Below, in pieces: positions 41,173 through 49,898 of a stretch of DNA of 64,000 nt. The notes under the pieces are model-generated. The model was not told where the DNA came from. It saw only the letters and a program-made list of their open reading frames with translations, and made no database searches. How positions within the stretch are numbered: position 1 is the first letter of the stretch; every line of letters begins with the position of its first letter. The position numbers were made by a program, and so were the translations under genes. The DNA lies in NCBI RefSeq assembly GCF_902712855.1, contig NZ_LR743507.1, forward strand, positions 186,001 to 250,000. The letters are read 5' to 3'. Source of the stretch: Variovorax paradoxus (GTDB taxonomy: Bacteria; Pseudomonadota; Gammaproteobacteria; Burkholderiales; Burkholderiaceae_C).

Positions 41173-41577
41173 TCAGATGCGGCGACGCTTCTGGGGACGG
41201 CAGCCGTTGTGCGGAACGGGCGTCACGTCGGCAATGGAATTGATCCGGATGCCGAGCGCAGCCAGTGCGCGCACCGACGATTCGCGACCGGGGCCGGGGC
41301 CCTTGATCTCGACGTCGAGGTTCTTGATACCTTGTTCGACAGCAGCACGGCCGGCCACTTCCGAAGCGACCTGCGCAGCGAACGGGGTCGACTTGCGCGA
41401 GCCCTTGAAGCCCTGGCCACCCGACGAAGCCCACGACAGGGCGTTGCCCTGGCGATCGGTGATCGTGATGATGGTGTTGTTGAACGAGGCATGCACGTGG
41501 GCGATACCGTCCGCGACGTTCTTGCGAACCTTCTTGCGAACGCGCTGTGCGGCGTTGTTTGCAGGTGCTTTAGCCAT
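41173..41577 (-). CDS. rpsK: 30S ribosomal protein S11
   Basis: Small-subunit platform protein of 134 residues: HVHASFNNTIITITDRQGNA, WASSGGQGFKGSRKSTPFAA and the basic C-terminus NGCRPQKRRRI are diagnostic. ATG at 41577, 12 bp after rpsM. Followed by a terminator-like hairpin before rpsD. Confidence 0.98.
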   Translation of the reverse strand: MAKAPANNAAQRVRKKVRKNVADGIAHVHASFNNTIITITDRQGNALSWASSGGQGFKGSRKSTPFAAQVASEVAGRAAVEQGIKNLDVEIKGPGPGRESSVRALAALGIRINSIADVTPVPHNGCRPQKRRRI

Positions 41578-41589
41578 GCTGTTCTATCC

Positions 41590-41955
41590 TTATTTCTTCA
41601 GGGACTGCGCAGCCTTGCGCGGACCCTTGCGGGTGCGGGCGTTGGTGCGCGTGCGCTGGCCGCGCATCGGCAGGCCGCGACGATGACGGAAGCCGCGATA
41701 GCAGCCGATGTCCATCAAACGCTTGATGTTCATCGTCGTCTCGCGACGCAGGTCGCCTTCGATCGTGAACAGGGCGATCTGGTCGCGGATCTTCTCGAGA
41801 TCGGCGTCGGTCAGATCCTTGATCTTCTTCGAATACTCGATGCCGCTCGCTTCGCAGATCTGACGGGCGCGCGTGCGACCGATGCCGAAGATGGCGGTCA
41901 GGCCGATTTCAGCGTGCTTGTGCGGCGGGATGTTGATGCCAGCAATACGTGCCAT
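41590..41955 (-). CDS. rpsM: 30S ribosomal protein S13
   Basis: Head protein that contacts the P-site tRNA and 50S bridge; 121 residues. MARIAGINIPPHKHAEIGLT, IFGIGRTRARQIC and the C-terminal HRRGLPMRGQRTRTNARTRK are diagnostic. ATG at 41955, 23 bp after rpmJ. Confidence 0.98.
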   Translation of the reverse strand: MARIAGINIPPHKHAEIGLTAIFGIGRTRARQICEASGIEYSKKIKDLTDADLEKIRDQIALFTIEGDLRRETTMNIKRLMDIGCYRGFRHRRGLPMRGQRTRTNARTRKGPRKAAQSLKK

Positions 41956-41978
41956 GTGCGTCCTCTAATACTCTTCAA

Positions 41979-42092
41979 TCAACCTTGGCGCTGCTTGTGG
42001 CGCGGGTCGGTGCAAATCACACGCACCACACCTTTACGGCGGATGACCTTGCAATTACGGCAGATGGTTTTGACCGAAGCCGAAACTCTCAT
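41979..42092 (-). CDS. rpmJ: 50S ribosomal protein L36
   Basis: Very small zinc-binding protein of 37 residues: MRVSASVKTICRNCKVIRRK followed by GVVRVICTDPRHKQRQG. The zinc ligands C11, C14, C27 and H32 are intact (the C+ form). ATG at 42092. Found between secY and rpsM; infA, which often precedes rpmJ, is not here. Confidence 0.95.
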   Translation of the reverse strand: MRVSASVKTICRNCKVIRRKGVVRVICTDPRHKQRQG

Positions 42093-42156
42093 TTCATTCT
42101 CCTAAAACTGTTTAACGTGGCGGTCTACCGCCCGGACTCAATACTGAAACACAGCC

Positions 42157-43470
42157 CTACGATGTCTTGAAGTTCGCCTTCTTCAGCAGCGATTCGTACT
42201 GCTGGGACATCATGTAGTTTTGCACCTGGGCCATGAAGTCCATCGTGACGACCACGATGATCAGCAGGGAGGTACCACCGAAGTAGAACGGCACGTTGTA
42301 CTTCAGGATCAGGAACTCTGGCAGCAGGCAGACGAAGGTGATGTACACCGCGCCGGCCAATGTCAGGCGAACCAGAATCTTGTCGATGTAGCGAGCGGTC
42401 TGGTCACCCGGGCGAATGCCAGGAATGAATGCACCACTCTTCTTCAGGTTGTCGGCCGTTTCCTTGCTGTTGAACACGAGGGCCGTGTAGAAGAAGCAGA
42501 AGAAAACGATCGCGGCAGCGTACAGCAGCACATAGATCGGCTCGCCCGGACGCAGCGCGCCGGCAATGTCCTTGATCCAGCGGAAACCGCCGTCACCGGT
42601 GCTGAACCAGCCGACCACCGTTGCGGGCAGAAGGATGATCGACGAAGCGAAGATCGGCGGGATCACGCCAGCCATGTTCAGCTTCAGGGGCAGGTGCGAC
42701 GACTGACCGCCGTAGACCTTGTTGCCAACCTGACGCCGTGCATAGTTCACGAGAATCTTGCGCTGGCCACGTTCCACGAACACCACGAAGTAGGTCACCA
42801 ACACCACGACTGCGATGATGAAAAGCGCCACGATGGGATTCATCGCACCGGTCGTCACCAGTGAAGCCAGGCCGCCGATGGCATTGGGCAGGCCAGCCGC
42901 GATACCTGCAAAGATCAGGATCGAGATGCCGTTGCCCAGGCCGCGTTCGGTGATCTGCTCGCCGAGCCACATCAGGAACATCGAACCCGCCGTCAGGCTC
43001 ACCATGGCAGTGATGCGGAAGCCGAAACCGGGCGAGATCACCAGGCCGGCCGACGATTCGAGCGCCACTGCGATGCTGAACGACTGGAACAGTGCCAGGC
43101 CCAGCGCGCCGTAGCGCGTGTACTGCGTGATCTTGCGGCGACCGGCCTCGCCTTCCTTCTTCAATTGCTCGAAGGTCGGAAGCACGTAGGTCATCAGCTG
43201 CATGATGATCGACGCCGAGATGTACGGCATGATCCCCAACGCGAACACGGTGAAGCGCGACAGCGCACCGCCCGAGAACATGTTGAACAGGCTCAGAATG
43301 CCGCCCTGCTGGCCCTGGAACAACGCTGCCAGCTGGTCCGGGTTGATACCCGGCACAGGAATGTGAGCGCCAATCCGATAGACCACGAGCGCGAGCAGCA
43401 AAAAGACGAGCCGACGGCGGAGGTCGCCGAACTTGCCTGTTTTTGCGATCGTTGCCGCGTTAGTTGCCAC
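42157..43470 (-). CDS. secY: Preprotein translocase subunit SecY
   Basis: Channel subunit of the Sec translocon in the inner membrane, 437 residues with ten predicted membrane segments. VYRIGAHIPVPGINPDQLA, GIMPYISASIIMQL, LGNGISILIFAGI and the C-terminal DFMAQVQNYMMSQQYESLL match the family. GTG at 43470. Located between rplO and rpmJ. Confidence 0.98.
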   Translation of the reverse strand: MATNAATIAKTGKFGDLRRRLVFLLLALVVYRIGAHIPVPGINPDQLAALFQGQQGGILSLFNMFSGGALSRFTVFALGIMPYISASIIMQLMTYVLPTFEQLKKEGEAGRRKITQYTRYGALGLALFQSFSIAVALESSAGLVISPGFGFRITAMVSLTAGSMFLMWLGEQITERGLGNGISILIFAGIAAGLPNAIGGLASLVTTGAMNPIVALFIIAVVVLVTYFVVFVERGQRKILVNYARRQVGNKVYGGQSSHLPLKLNMAGVIPPIFASSIILLPATVVGWFSTGDGGFRWIKDIAGALRPGEPIYVLLYAAAIVFFCFFYTALVFNSKETADNLKKSGAFIPGIRPGDQTARYIDKILVRLTLAGAVYITFVCLLPEFLILKYNVPFYFGGTSLLIIVVVTMDFMAQVQNYMMSQQYESLLKKANFKTS

Positions 43471-43497
43471 GAAGAACTTCTTTCAGTCCGATGGTGA

Positions 43498-43929
43498 TCA
43501 GGCGATGCTGCCGCCAGCTGCTTCGATTGCAGCCTTGGCGCCAGCGGTAGCACCCACGCCCGTCAGCTTGACGGCCTTGGTGAGCTCACCGGTCTTGACG
43601 ACCTTGACAACCTTGGCCAGCTGGCCAACGAGGCCGGCTTGCTTCAGTGCCAGGATGTCAACTTCGGCCAGGCCGAGCTGCTCGAGCGCAGTCAGCGTGA
43701 CTTCGGCGTTGAACTTCAGCAGGTGCGACTTGAAACCACGCTTCGGCAGGCGACGCTGCAGCGGCATTTGACCGCCTTCGAAGCCGACCTTGTGGAAACC
43801 GCCTGCGCGCGACTTCTGGCCCTTGTGGCCGCGACCCGAAGTCTTGCCCAGGCCGGAACCGATACCGCGGCCGACGCGGCGCTTGGCGTGCTTGGCGCCA
43901 TCCGCCGGCTTGATGCCATTGAGTTCCAT
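43498..43929 (-). CDS. rplO: 50S ribosomal protein L15
   Basis: Late-assembly large-subunit protein, 143 residues, with the glycine-rich N-terminal arm (GRGIGSGLGKTSGRGHKGQK) and GGQMPLQRRLPKRGF. ATG at 43929; 11 bp after rpmD and 27 bp before secY. Confidence 0.98.
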   Translation of the reverse strand: MELNGIKPADGAKHAKRRVGRGIGSGLGKTSGRGHKGQKSRAGGFHKVGFEGGQMPLQRRLPKRGFKSHLLKFNAEVTLTALEQLGLAEVDILALKQAGLVGQLAKVVKVVKTGELTKAVKLTGVGATAGAKAAIEAAGGSIA

Positions 43930-43940
43930 ATCAGTCTCTC

Positions 43941-44123
43941 TTACAGAACTTTGACCAGATAACTGATCTTGTTGATCATGCCGCGCACTGCGGGCGTGTC
44001 TTGCAGCTCGCTCACGCTGTTGAGCTTGCGCAGGCCGAGGCCGCGCACGGTCGCGCGATGCGATTCCTTGGTGCCAATCGGGCTCTTGACCAATTGCACC
44101 TTGAGGGTTTGTTGTTGCGTCAT
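43941..44123 (-). CDS. rpmD: 50S ribosomal protein L30
   Basis: Small protein of 60 residues: LKVQLVKSPIGTKESHRATV, RGLGLRKLNSVSELQDTPAV are diagnostic. ATG at 44123; between rpsE and rplO. Confidence 0.96.
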   Translation of the reverse strand: MTQQQTLKVQLVKSPIGTKESHRATVRGLGLRKLNSVSELQDTPAVRGMINKISYLVKVL

Positions 44124-44158
44124 TTGAATGCTTCCTGCAGGCTCGTGAAAGCTTGCGC

Positions 44159-44677
44159 TTAAGCGAAGATTTCTTCGACGGTCAGACCGCGCTTGGCAGC
44201 CACTTCACCCGCGGTCGTCGAGTTCTTCAACCCGTCGAGCGTGGCGCGAACCATGTTGTAGGGGTTCGACGAACCGTGGCTCTTGGCCACGATGTCGGTG
44301 ATACCCATCACTTCGAACACGGCGCGCATCGGACCGCCGGCGATGATGCCGGTACCCTTGGGGGCCGGGTACATCACGACCGTCGAAGCGCCGTGATGGC
44401 CTTGCACCTGGTGATGCAGCGTGCCATTCTTGATCGAAACCTTCAGCAGGTTGCGACGCGCTTCTTCCATGGCCTTCTGCACTGCAGCGGGCACTTCCTT
44501 CGACTTGCCCTTGCCCATGCCGACGCGGCCATCGCCGTCACCGACCACGGTGAGTGCTGCGAAACCGAGGATACGACCACCCTTCACCACCTTGGTGACG
44601 CGGTTGATCGCGATCATCTTCTCGCGCAAACCGTCCTCGGGGCCTTCGTTCTGCGTTCTTGCCTGAATCTTTGCCAT
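44159..44677 (-). CDS. rpsE: 30S ribosomal protein S5
   Basis: Decoding-fidelity protein, 172 residues. LREKMIAINRVTKVVKGGRI, GDGDGRVGMGKGKSKEVPAA and APKGTGIIAGGPMRAVFEVM are diagnostic. ATG at 44677; between rplR and rpmD. No mutation is evident in the spectinomycin loop region. Confidence 0.98.
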   Translation of the reverse strand: MAKIQARTQNEGPEDGLREKMIAINRVTKVVKGGRILGFAALTVVGDGDGRVGMGKGKSKEVPAAVQKAMEEARRNLLKVSIKNGTLHHQVQGHHGASTVVMYPAPKGTGIIAGGPMRAVFEVMGITDIVAKSHGSSNPYNMVRATLDGLKNSTTAGEVAAKRGLTVEEIFA

Positions 44678-44695
44678 TTTGAATCTCGTGTCCGG

Positions 44696-45061
44696 TTAGA
44701 ACTGCAGGCCGGCTTCGCGGGCGGCCTCGGCCAGCGCCTTGACGCGGCCGTGGTATGCGAAACCTGCGCGGTCGAAAGCGACCTTCTCGACGCCGGCCGC
44801 CTTCGCCTTCTCAGCGATGCGCTTGCCGACAGCGGTGGCGGCGGCAGCATTGCCACCCTTGCCCGAACCGCCGAGCGAGGTACGCACTTCGGCTTCTGCC
44901 GTCGATGCGGTTGCAATCACCTTGGAGCCGTCGTCGGAGATGACGGTCGCGTAGATGTGCAGGTTGGTGCGGTTCACCGTCAGACGGGCCACGCCCTGCG
45001 TCGCGATGCGAATGCGGGTCTGGCGCGAGCGGCGAAGACGCTGTGCTTTTTTGGTCAACAT
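44696..45061 (-). CDS. rplR: 50S ribosomal protein L18
   Basis: 5S rRNA-binding protein of 121 residues from the ATG at 45061 (MLTKKAQRLRRSRQTRIRIA), the form usual in Comamonadaceae. An ATG directly before it (45064) could add one methionine. FDRAGFAYHGRVKALAEAAR is the conserved C-terminus. Ends 19 bp before rpsE. Confidence 0.97.
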   Translation of the reverse strand: MLTKKAQRLRRSRQTRIRIATQGVARLTVNRTNLHIYATVISDDGSKVIATASTAEAEVRTSLGGSGKGGNAAAATAVGKRIAEKAKAAGVEKVAFDRAGFAYHGRVKALAEAAREAGLQF

Positions 45062-45075
45062 CATTTTGCTGCCCC

Positions 45076-45609
45076 TTACTTCTTCTTGGTCTCTTTGATC
45101 ACGATCTTCTCGTCCGCATAGCGGATGCCCTTGCCCTTGTAGGGCTCTGGCGGACGGATAGCGCGGATCTCGGCGGCGATTTGACCAACGCGCTGACGGT
45201 CAGCACCCTTGATCACGACTTCGGTCGGGGTCGCAGTCGTCACCGTGATGCCTTGCGGCATGTCGATGTTGACCGGGTGCGAGTAACCGACTTGCAGGTT
45301 CAGCTTGGCGCCCGTCGCGGCGGCCTTGTAGCCGACGCCGATCAGGTTGAGCTTCTTCTCGAAGCCCTTGGTGACACCGACGACCATGTTGTTCACGAGC
45401 TGGCGCACCGTGCCGCTCATCGCGTTCGCTTCACGCGATTCGTTGGCGGGTTCGAAGCTCAGCTTGCCGTCGTTGTTGGCAATTTTCACCAGAGCATTGC
45501 GCGCAAGGCTGAGCGTGCCGCCCGTGCCCTTGACGCTGATCTGGTCTTCCTTGATCGACACATCCACGCCTGCGGGGATGGTGATCGGCATTTTTCCTAC
45601 TCGGGACAT
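45076..45609 (-). CDS. rplF: 50S ribosomal protein L6
   Basis: Protein of 177 residues near the factor-binding site, two repeated alpha/beta domains. MSRVGKMPITIPAGVDVSIK, VGVTKGFEKKLNLIGVGYKA and RPPEPYKGKGIRYADEKIV are diagnostic. ATG at 45609. Confidence 0.98.
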   Translation of the reverse strand: MSRVGKMPITIPAGVDVSIKEDQISVKGTGGTLSLARNALVKIANNDGKLSFEPANESREANAMSGTVRQLVNNMVVGVTKGFEKKLNLIGVGYKAAATGAKLNLQVGYSHPVNIDMPQGITVTTATPTEVVIKGADRQRVGQIAAEIRAIRPPEPYKGKGIRYADEKIVIKETKKK

Positions 45610-45633
45610 TTCAGTGACTCCTCGATGTCTCGG

Positions 45634-46029
45634 TTAGGCGACGTAGCACAGAACTTCGCCGCCGACACCGGAGGCGCGAGCCTTGCGGTCGGTCATCACG
45701 CCCTTGGGGGTCGTGACGATCGCAACGCCGAGGCCGTTCTGGACTTGCGGGATGGACGCGCTGGCCTTGTAGACGCGCAGGCCGGGACGGCTCACGCGCT
45801 CGATGCGCTCGATGACCGGGCGACCAGCGTAGTACTTCAGCGAGATTTCAAGTTCGCTCTTGCCGGCTTCGGTCTTGACCTGGAAGCCGTCGATGTAGCC
45901 CTCGTCCTTCAGGACTTGTGCGATCGCGATCTTCACCTTGGAAGACGGGACCGACACGGTGGGCTTCGCCACCATCTGCGCGTTACGGATACGCGTCAGC
46001 AGGTCGGCAATGGGATCACTCATGCTCAT
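45634..46029 (-). CDS. rpsH: 30S ribosomal protein S8
   Basis: 16S rRNA-binding protein and, in other bacteria, translational repressor of the spc operon; 131 residues. MSMSDPIADLLTRIRNAQMV and the C-terminal KARASGVGGEVLCYVA are diagnostic. ATG at 46029; 20 bp after rpsN. Confidence 0.98.
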   Translation of the reverse strand: MSMSDPIADLLTRIRNAQMVAKPTVSVPSSKVKIAIAQVLKDEGYIDGFQVKTEAGKSELEISLKYYAGRPVIERIERVSRPGLRVYKASASIPQVQNGLGVAIVTTPKGVMTDRKARASGVGGEVLCYVA

Positions 46030-46049
46030 GTTGTTTGCTCCTGCCTGGC

Positions 46050-46355
46050 TTACCAGCTGGCCTTGGTGACACCGGGGATGTCGCCGTTGAAAGCCAGTTC
46101 GCGGATCTTGGCGCGGGCCAGACCGAATTGACGGAAGGTGCCACGCGGGCGACCGGTGATTTCGCAACGGTTGCGTTGACGCGTCGGATTCGCGTTGCGC
46201 GGCAGCTTCTGCAGCGCCAGGCGTGCAGCAGCGCGCTCTTCGTCGCTCTTCTTCACGTCGTTGGAAGCTGCCTTCAGTTCCGCGTGCTTCGCGGCGAACT
46301 TGGCAACCAGCTTGTCGCGCTTGAGTTCGCGCTGGATCAAAGATGCTTTAGCCAC
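46050..46355 (-). CDS. rpsN: 30S ribosomal protein S14
   Basis: Protein of 101 residues: MAKASLIQRELKRDKLVAKF, RQRNRCEITGRPRGTFRQFG and the KASW end are diagnostic. It is the zinc-independent (C-) form, having only one cysteine. GTG at 46355. Confidence 0.98.
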   Translation of the reverse strand: MAKASLIQRELKRDKLVAKFAAKHAELKAASNDVKKSDEERAAARLALQKLPRNANPTRQRNRCEITGRPRGTFRQFGLARAKIRELAFNGDIPGVTKASW

Positions 46356-46363
46356 AGGTCACC

Positions 46364-46903
46364 TCAGTTCTTGAACGGGAAACGGAAACCAGCGAGAAGC
46401 GCCTTGGCTTCTTCGTCGGTCTTGGCCGTCGTCGTGATGCTGATATTGAGACCGCGCAGGGCGTCGACCTTGTCGTACTCGATCTCGGGGAAAATGATCT
46501 GTTCCTTGACGCCGATGTTGTAGTTGCCACGGCCATCGAACGCACGGCCGGAAATGCCGCGGAAGTCGCGAACGCGCGGCAGCGCGATGGTCACGAAACG
46601 GTCCAGGAACTCGTACATGTGCACGCCACGCAGCGTGACCATGCAGCCGATGGGCTGGTTTTCGCGGATCTTGAAACCGGCGATGGCCTTCTTCGACTTG
46701 GTGACCACGGGCTTCTGGCCAGCGATCTTCGTCAGGTCGGCGACAGCGTTGTCGAGAACCTTCTTGTCGGCGACAGCTTCACCCACGCCCATGTTCAGGG
46801 TGATCTTGGTGAGGCGCGGAACCTGCATCGGCGACGTGTAGCCGAACTTTTCCGTCAGGTCTTTCGCGATCTTCTCGCGATAGTGTTGTTGGAGACGTGC
46901 CAT
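46364..46903 (-). CDS. rplE: 50S ribosomal protein L5
   Basis: Contacts 5S rRNA and P-site tRNA; 179 residues with MARLQQHYREKIAKDLTEKF, LTKITLNMGVGEAVADKKVL and GVKEQIIFPEIEYDKVDALR. ATG at 46903, 11 bp after rplX. Confidence 0.98.
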   Translation of the reverse strand: MARLQQHYREKIAKDLTEKFGYTSPMQVPRLTKITLNMGVGEAVADKKVLDNAVADLTKIAGQKPVVTKSKKAIAGFKIRENQPIGCMVTLRGVHMYEFLDRFVTIALPRVRDFRGISGRAFDGRGNYNIGVKEQIIFPEIEYDKVDALRGLNISITTTAKTDEEAKALLAGFRFPFKN

Positions 46904-46914
46904 GTGAGTACCTC

Positions 46915-47247
46915 TTAGGCGATCTTGATTTCGTCGCCGCTCGACTTGAAGACGCGAACAGCCACGCGCTTGCCGTCGGCACCCTGGGTGATCTTGATGC
47001 CGACGCGATCGGCCTTGCCGGTCGCCGCATTGAAGATCGCCACGTTGGACTGGTGAATGGGCATTGCCTTCTCGACGATGCCACCGGTCGTGCCCTTGAG
47101 GGGGTTCGGCTTGGTGTGCTTCTTGACGAGGTTGATGCCGTCGACGATCACGTGCGAATCGTCCTTGCGCAGCGAAACGGTGCCTCGCTTGCCCTTGTCG
47201 CGGCCGGCCAACACGATGACCTGGTCGCCTTTGCGAATCTTGTTCAT
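46915..47247 (-). CDS. rplX: 50S ribosomal protein L24
   Basis: Assembly-initiator protein with a KOW domain, 110 residues: MNKIRKGDQVIVLAGRDKGK, VDGINLVKKHTKPNPLKGTT. ATG at 47247, 12 bp after rplN. Confidence 0.97.
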   Translation of the reverse strand: MNKIRKGDQVIVLAGRDKGKRGTVSLRKDDSHVIVDGINLVKKHTKPNPLKGTTGGIVEKAMPIHQSNVAIFNAATGKADRVGIKITQGADGKRVAVRVFKSSGDEIKIA

Positions 47248-47259
47248 GGCGTTGTGTCC

Positions 47260-47628
47260 TTACAGAACTTCGGGTGCCAGCGACACGATCTTCATGAACT
47301 TCTCGGTGCGCAGTTCGCGCGTGACCGGTCCGAAGATGCGGGTGCCGATAGGCTCCAGCTTGGCGTTGAGCAACACTGCTGCGTTGCCGTCGAACTTGAC
47401 GAGCGAACCGTCGGCGCGACGGATGCCCTTGGCAGTGCGGACCACCACTGCGCTGTAGATCTCGCCCTTCTTGACGCGACCACGCGGAGCGGCTTCCTTG
47501 ATGCTCACCTTGATGACGTCGCCCACGCTGGCATAACGCCGCTTGGAGCCACCGAGCACCTTGATACACAGGACGGATTTCGCGCCCGTGTTGTCGGCCA
47601 CTTCGAGCCGGGATTCAGTTTGGATCAT
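47260..47628 (-). CDS. rplN: 50S ribosomal protein L14
   Basis: Core protein of 122 residues: MIQTESRLEVADNTGAKSVL, GDVIKVSIKEAAPRGRVKKG are diagnostic. It is the first gene of this ribosomal cluster. The genes that usually precede it (rpsQ, rpmC, rplP) are absent; a divergent lipoprotein gene lies upstream instead. A promoter for the whole cluster must be in the 214-bp gap. Confidence 0.98.
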   Translation of the reverse strand: MIQTESRLEVADNTGAKSVLCIKVLGGSKRRYASVGDVIKVSIKEAAPRGRVKKGEIYSAVVVRTAKGIRRADGSLVKFDGNAAVLLNAKLEPIGTRIFGPVTRELRTEKFMKIVSLAPEVL

Positions 47629-47742
47629 TTCTTGATATTCCCAACTTGTACCGATGAGCCTCCAGGAGGGAGACACCGCGGTCAGTCTTGGGCCCGTCGT
47701 CCATACCCCGAACCACTCGGGGCACTTCCGCTTTGGGCTGAA

Positions 47743-47765
47743 AGCTTCGCCTTTTGGAAGCGAAG
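47743..47765 (-). other. Hairpin in the leader region of the rplN cluster
   Basis: Perfect arms GCTTCGC (47743-47749) and GCGAAGC (47759-47765) with a 9-nt loop in the rplN/lipoprotein intergenic region, 115 bp upstream of rplN. It may be a leader structure or just part of the divergent promoter region; a T-run is lacking. Confidence 0.35.
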
Positions 47766-47842
47766 CCCGCGATTGTGGCACGCACGAATGCCGATGTCAA
47801 CGGCCCTATTACACCATCTCGCGCTGCCACTAGACTCCGGGC

Positions 47843-49042
47843 GTGCGCGAGCCTGTGAAACACCTCTTTTCTTCCCCACTCTTTCAACCCCGGCGGCGGC
47901 GCCTGTTTGCGGGCGGCATGGGCGCAGCCGGCCTGCTGGCCATGGGCCTGGCCGGTTGCGGGAGCGCAACACCAGGGCCTCAAGCAGCCCCAGGCCGCCT
48001 GCGGCGCATCGCCGAAGCGCGCTGGCCACACCGTCTTCTTATAGGGGGCACCACGGCGGGCGGCCTCTCCGGCATCGACTTCGATCCGATCCGAGGTGAG
48101 TACCTGCTCATTAGCGACGACCGATCGGACCTTGCGCCAGTCCGGATGTATGTCGCCCGCTGGCCTCACCCGCAGGCCGCTCAGCCCGAGCCGACCGGCG
48201 TGGTGCAACTGCAACGCCCCGGCGGCGGCGCCTGGCCGAACCGGCGCCACGCGGCCGACGGCCTGCCCGTGCCCGACCCCGAAGCCCTGCGGCTGCGCTC
48301 CACGACCAACACCTTGCTCTGGACCAGCGAAGGGGACGTTGTCCGTGGCTTCGGTCCGGCGCTGTACGAATCGGCGCGCGACGGCCGCTTCCTGCGGGAA
48401 TACGCCATGCCGGCGATGTTCCAGCCCGACGCCGCGAAGGGCCGCGGGCCGCGCGACAACCTGACGTTGGAAGGCCTCGCCCTCACTCCCGACAGCCGCT
48501 TCGCCTGGCTCGGCATGGAGAACGCCCTGATGCAGGACGGCCCGGAGCCCACCATCGGCGCGGCCGGCGGACCGTGTCGCTTCACCCGGATCGACCTCGA
48601 GACCGGGCAGCCCGACCGCCAGATCGCCTATGTGCCCGATGCGATCCCGCTGCGCCCGCTGATTCCGGGCAGCTACGCAGACAACGGCGTGAGCGACATC
48701 CTCATGCTCGACGCCGACCGCATGCTGGTGCTGGAGCGCGCCTATGCCACCGGCAGGGGCAACTCGCTGCGCCTGTACGAGATCGACACCCGCGCGGCCA
48801 GCGACGTCCTGGCCGTCGAAGCGCTGGCAGGCGGCAACCACCGCCCCGCGGCCAAGACCCTGGTGGCCGATTTCGCCGCGCTCGGACTGTCCCGCCTCGA
48901 CAACACCGAGGGCATGTGCTGGGGGCCTCCCCTGCCCGACGGCAGGCGCATGCTGGTGGTCGTGAGCGACGACAATTTCAATCCGCTTCAAGTGACCCAG
49001 TTCGTCGCATTCGAATACACCGACCGAGCCAGCCGACCATGA
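47843..49042 (+). CDS. Phytase-like (esterase-like activity of phytase) lipoprotein
   Basis: Predicted exported beta-propeller protein of the esterase-like-activity-of-phytase family, 399 residues. The N-terminal region has RRRR, a hydrophobic stretch and a lipobox-like AMGLAGCGS, so it is probably an outer- or inner-membrane lipoprotein. Landmarks: GGLSGIDFDPIRGEYLLISD, DPEALRL, LEGLALTPDSRFAWLGMENA, PLIPGSYADNGVSDILMLDA and VVSDDNFNPLQVTQFVAFE. GTG at 47843 is the most upstream reasonable start; GTG 47855 is possible. Its stop overlaps the proC start by 4 bp. True substrate unknown. Confidence 0.85.
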   Translation: MREPVKHLFSSPLFQPRRRRLFAGGMGAAGLLAMGLAGCGSATPGPQAAPGRLRRIAEARWPHRLLIGGTTAGGLSGIDFDPIRGEYLLISDDRSDLAPVRMYVARWPHPQAAQPEPTGVVQLQRPGGGAWPNRRHAADGLPVPDPEALRLRSTTNTLLWTSEGDVVRGFGPALYESARDGRFLREYAMPAMFQPDAAKGRGPRDNLTLEGLALTPDSRFAWLGMENALMQDGPEPTIGAAGGPCRFTRIDLETGQPDRQIAYVPDAIPLRPLIPGSYADNGVSDILMLDADRMLVLERAYATGRGNSLRLYEIDTRAASDVLAVEALAGGNHRPAAKTLVADFAALGLSRLDNTEGMCWGPPLPDGRRMLVVVSDDNFNPLQVTQFVAFEYTDRASRP

Positions 49043-49896
49043 CCATCGCCGTGACCTTCCTCCCCCGCACCGGCCCCGCGCCGCTCCCGCCCGTCGCCTT
49101 CATCGGCGGCGGCAACATGGCGAGCGCCATCATCGGCGGCCTGATCCAGCAAGGCACGCCGGCGGACGCCTTCGAGGTGGTCGAGCCTTTCGAGGAAGCC
49201 CGCGCCAAACTGTCCCAGTCGTTCGGCATTGCAGCGCAGCCTGCGGCCGGCGATGCGCTGTCGCGCTGCGGCGTGGTGGTCTGGGCGGTCAAGCCCCAGG
49301 CCTTCGCCGAAGCCGCCCGTCCGGTGCGCGAATTCGCAGGCGACGCACTGCACCTGAGCGTGGCCGCAGGCATCCCGTCGGACAGCATCGCCCGCTGGCT
49401 GGGCACGGAGCGCGTGGTGCGCGCCATGCCCAACACGCCCGCGCTCGTGGGCAAGGGCATGACCGGCCTGTTCGCGCGCCCCGGCGTGCCGAGCGCCGAC
49501 CGCTCCACCGTCGCCCAGCTGCTGGCACCCACCGGCGAACTGATCTGGGTCGACGCCGAACCGGCGCTCGACGCGGTGACCGCGATGTCCGGCTCGGGCC
49601 CGGCCTATGTCTTCTATTTCATCGAGGCGATGACCGAAGCCGGCGTCGAGATGGGCCTCACGCCCGACCAGGCCCAGCGGCTGGCGATCGGCACCTTCAC
49701 CGGCGCCTCGGCACTGGCGCACAGCGCCACCGAGCCACCGTCGGTGCTGCGCGAGCGCGTCACGTCGAAAGGCGGCACGACCTACGCGGCCATCACCTCG
49801 CTGCAGCAGGCCGACGTGAAGGCGCAGTTCAAGACCGCGATCCGCGCCGCGCAGAAGCGCGCGGCCGAACTCGGCGAGGAATTCGGCCGCGGCTGA
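49039..49896 (+). CDS. proC: Pyrroline-5-carboxylate reductase
   Basis: Last step of proline synthesis, NAD(P)H-dependent; 285 residues. NAD-binding VAFIGGGNMASAIIGGLIQQ, VVVWAVKPQ, RAMPNTPALVGKGMTGLFAR, AMSGSGPAYVFYFIEAMTEA and RERVTSKGGTTYAAI. ATG at 49039 overlaps the lipoprotein gene by 4 bp. The N-terminus is about eight residues longer than the shortest homologues (MTIAVTFLPRTGPAPLP). Ends 2 bp from the convergent MaoC-type gene. Confidence 0.95.
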   Translation: MTIAVTFLPRTGPAPLPPVAFIGGGNMASAIIGGLIQQGTPADAFEVVEPFEEARAKLSQSFGIAAQPAAGDALSRCGVVVWAVKPQAFAEAARPVREFAGDALHLSVAAGIPSDSIARWLGTERVVRAMPNTPALVGKGMTGLFARPGVPSADRSTVAQLLAPTGELIWVDAEPALDAVTAMSGSGPAYVFYFIEAMTEAGVEMGLTPDQAQRLAIGTFTGASALAHSATEPPSVLRERVTSKGGTTYAAITSLQQADVKAQFKTAIRAAQKRAAELGEEFGRG

Positions 49897-49898
49897 TC

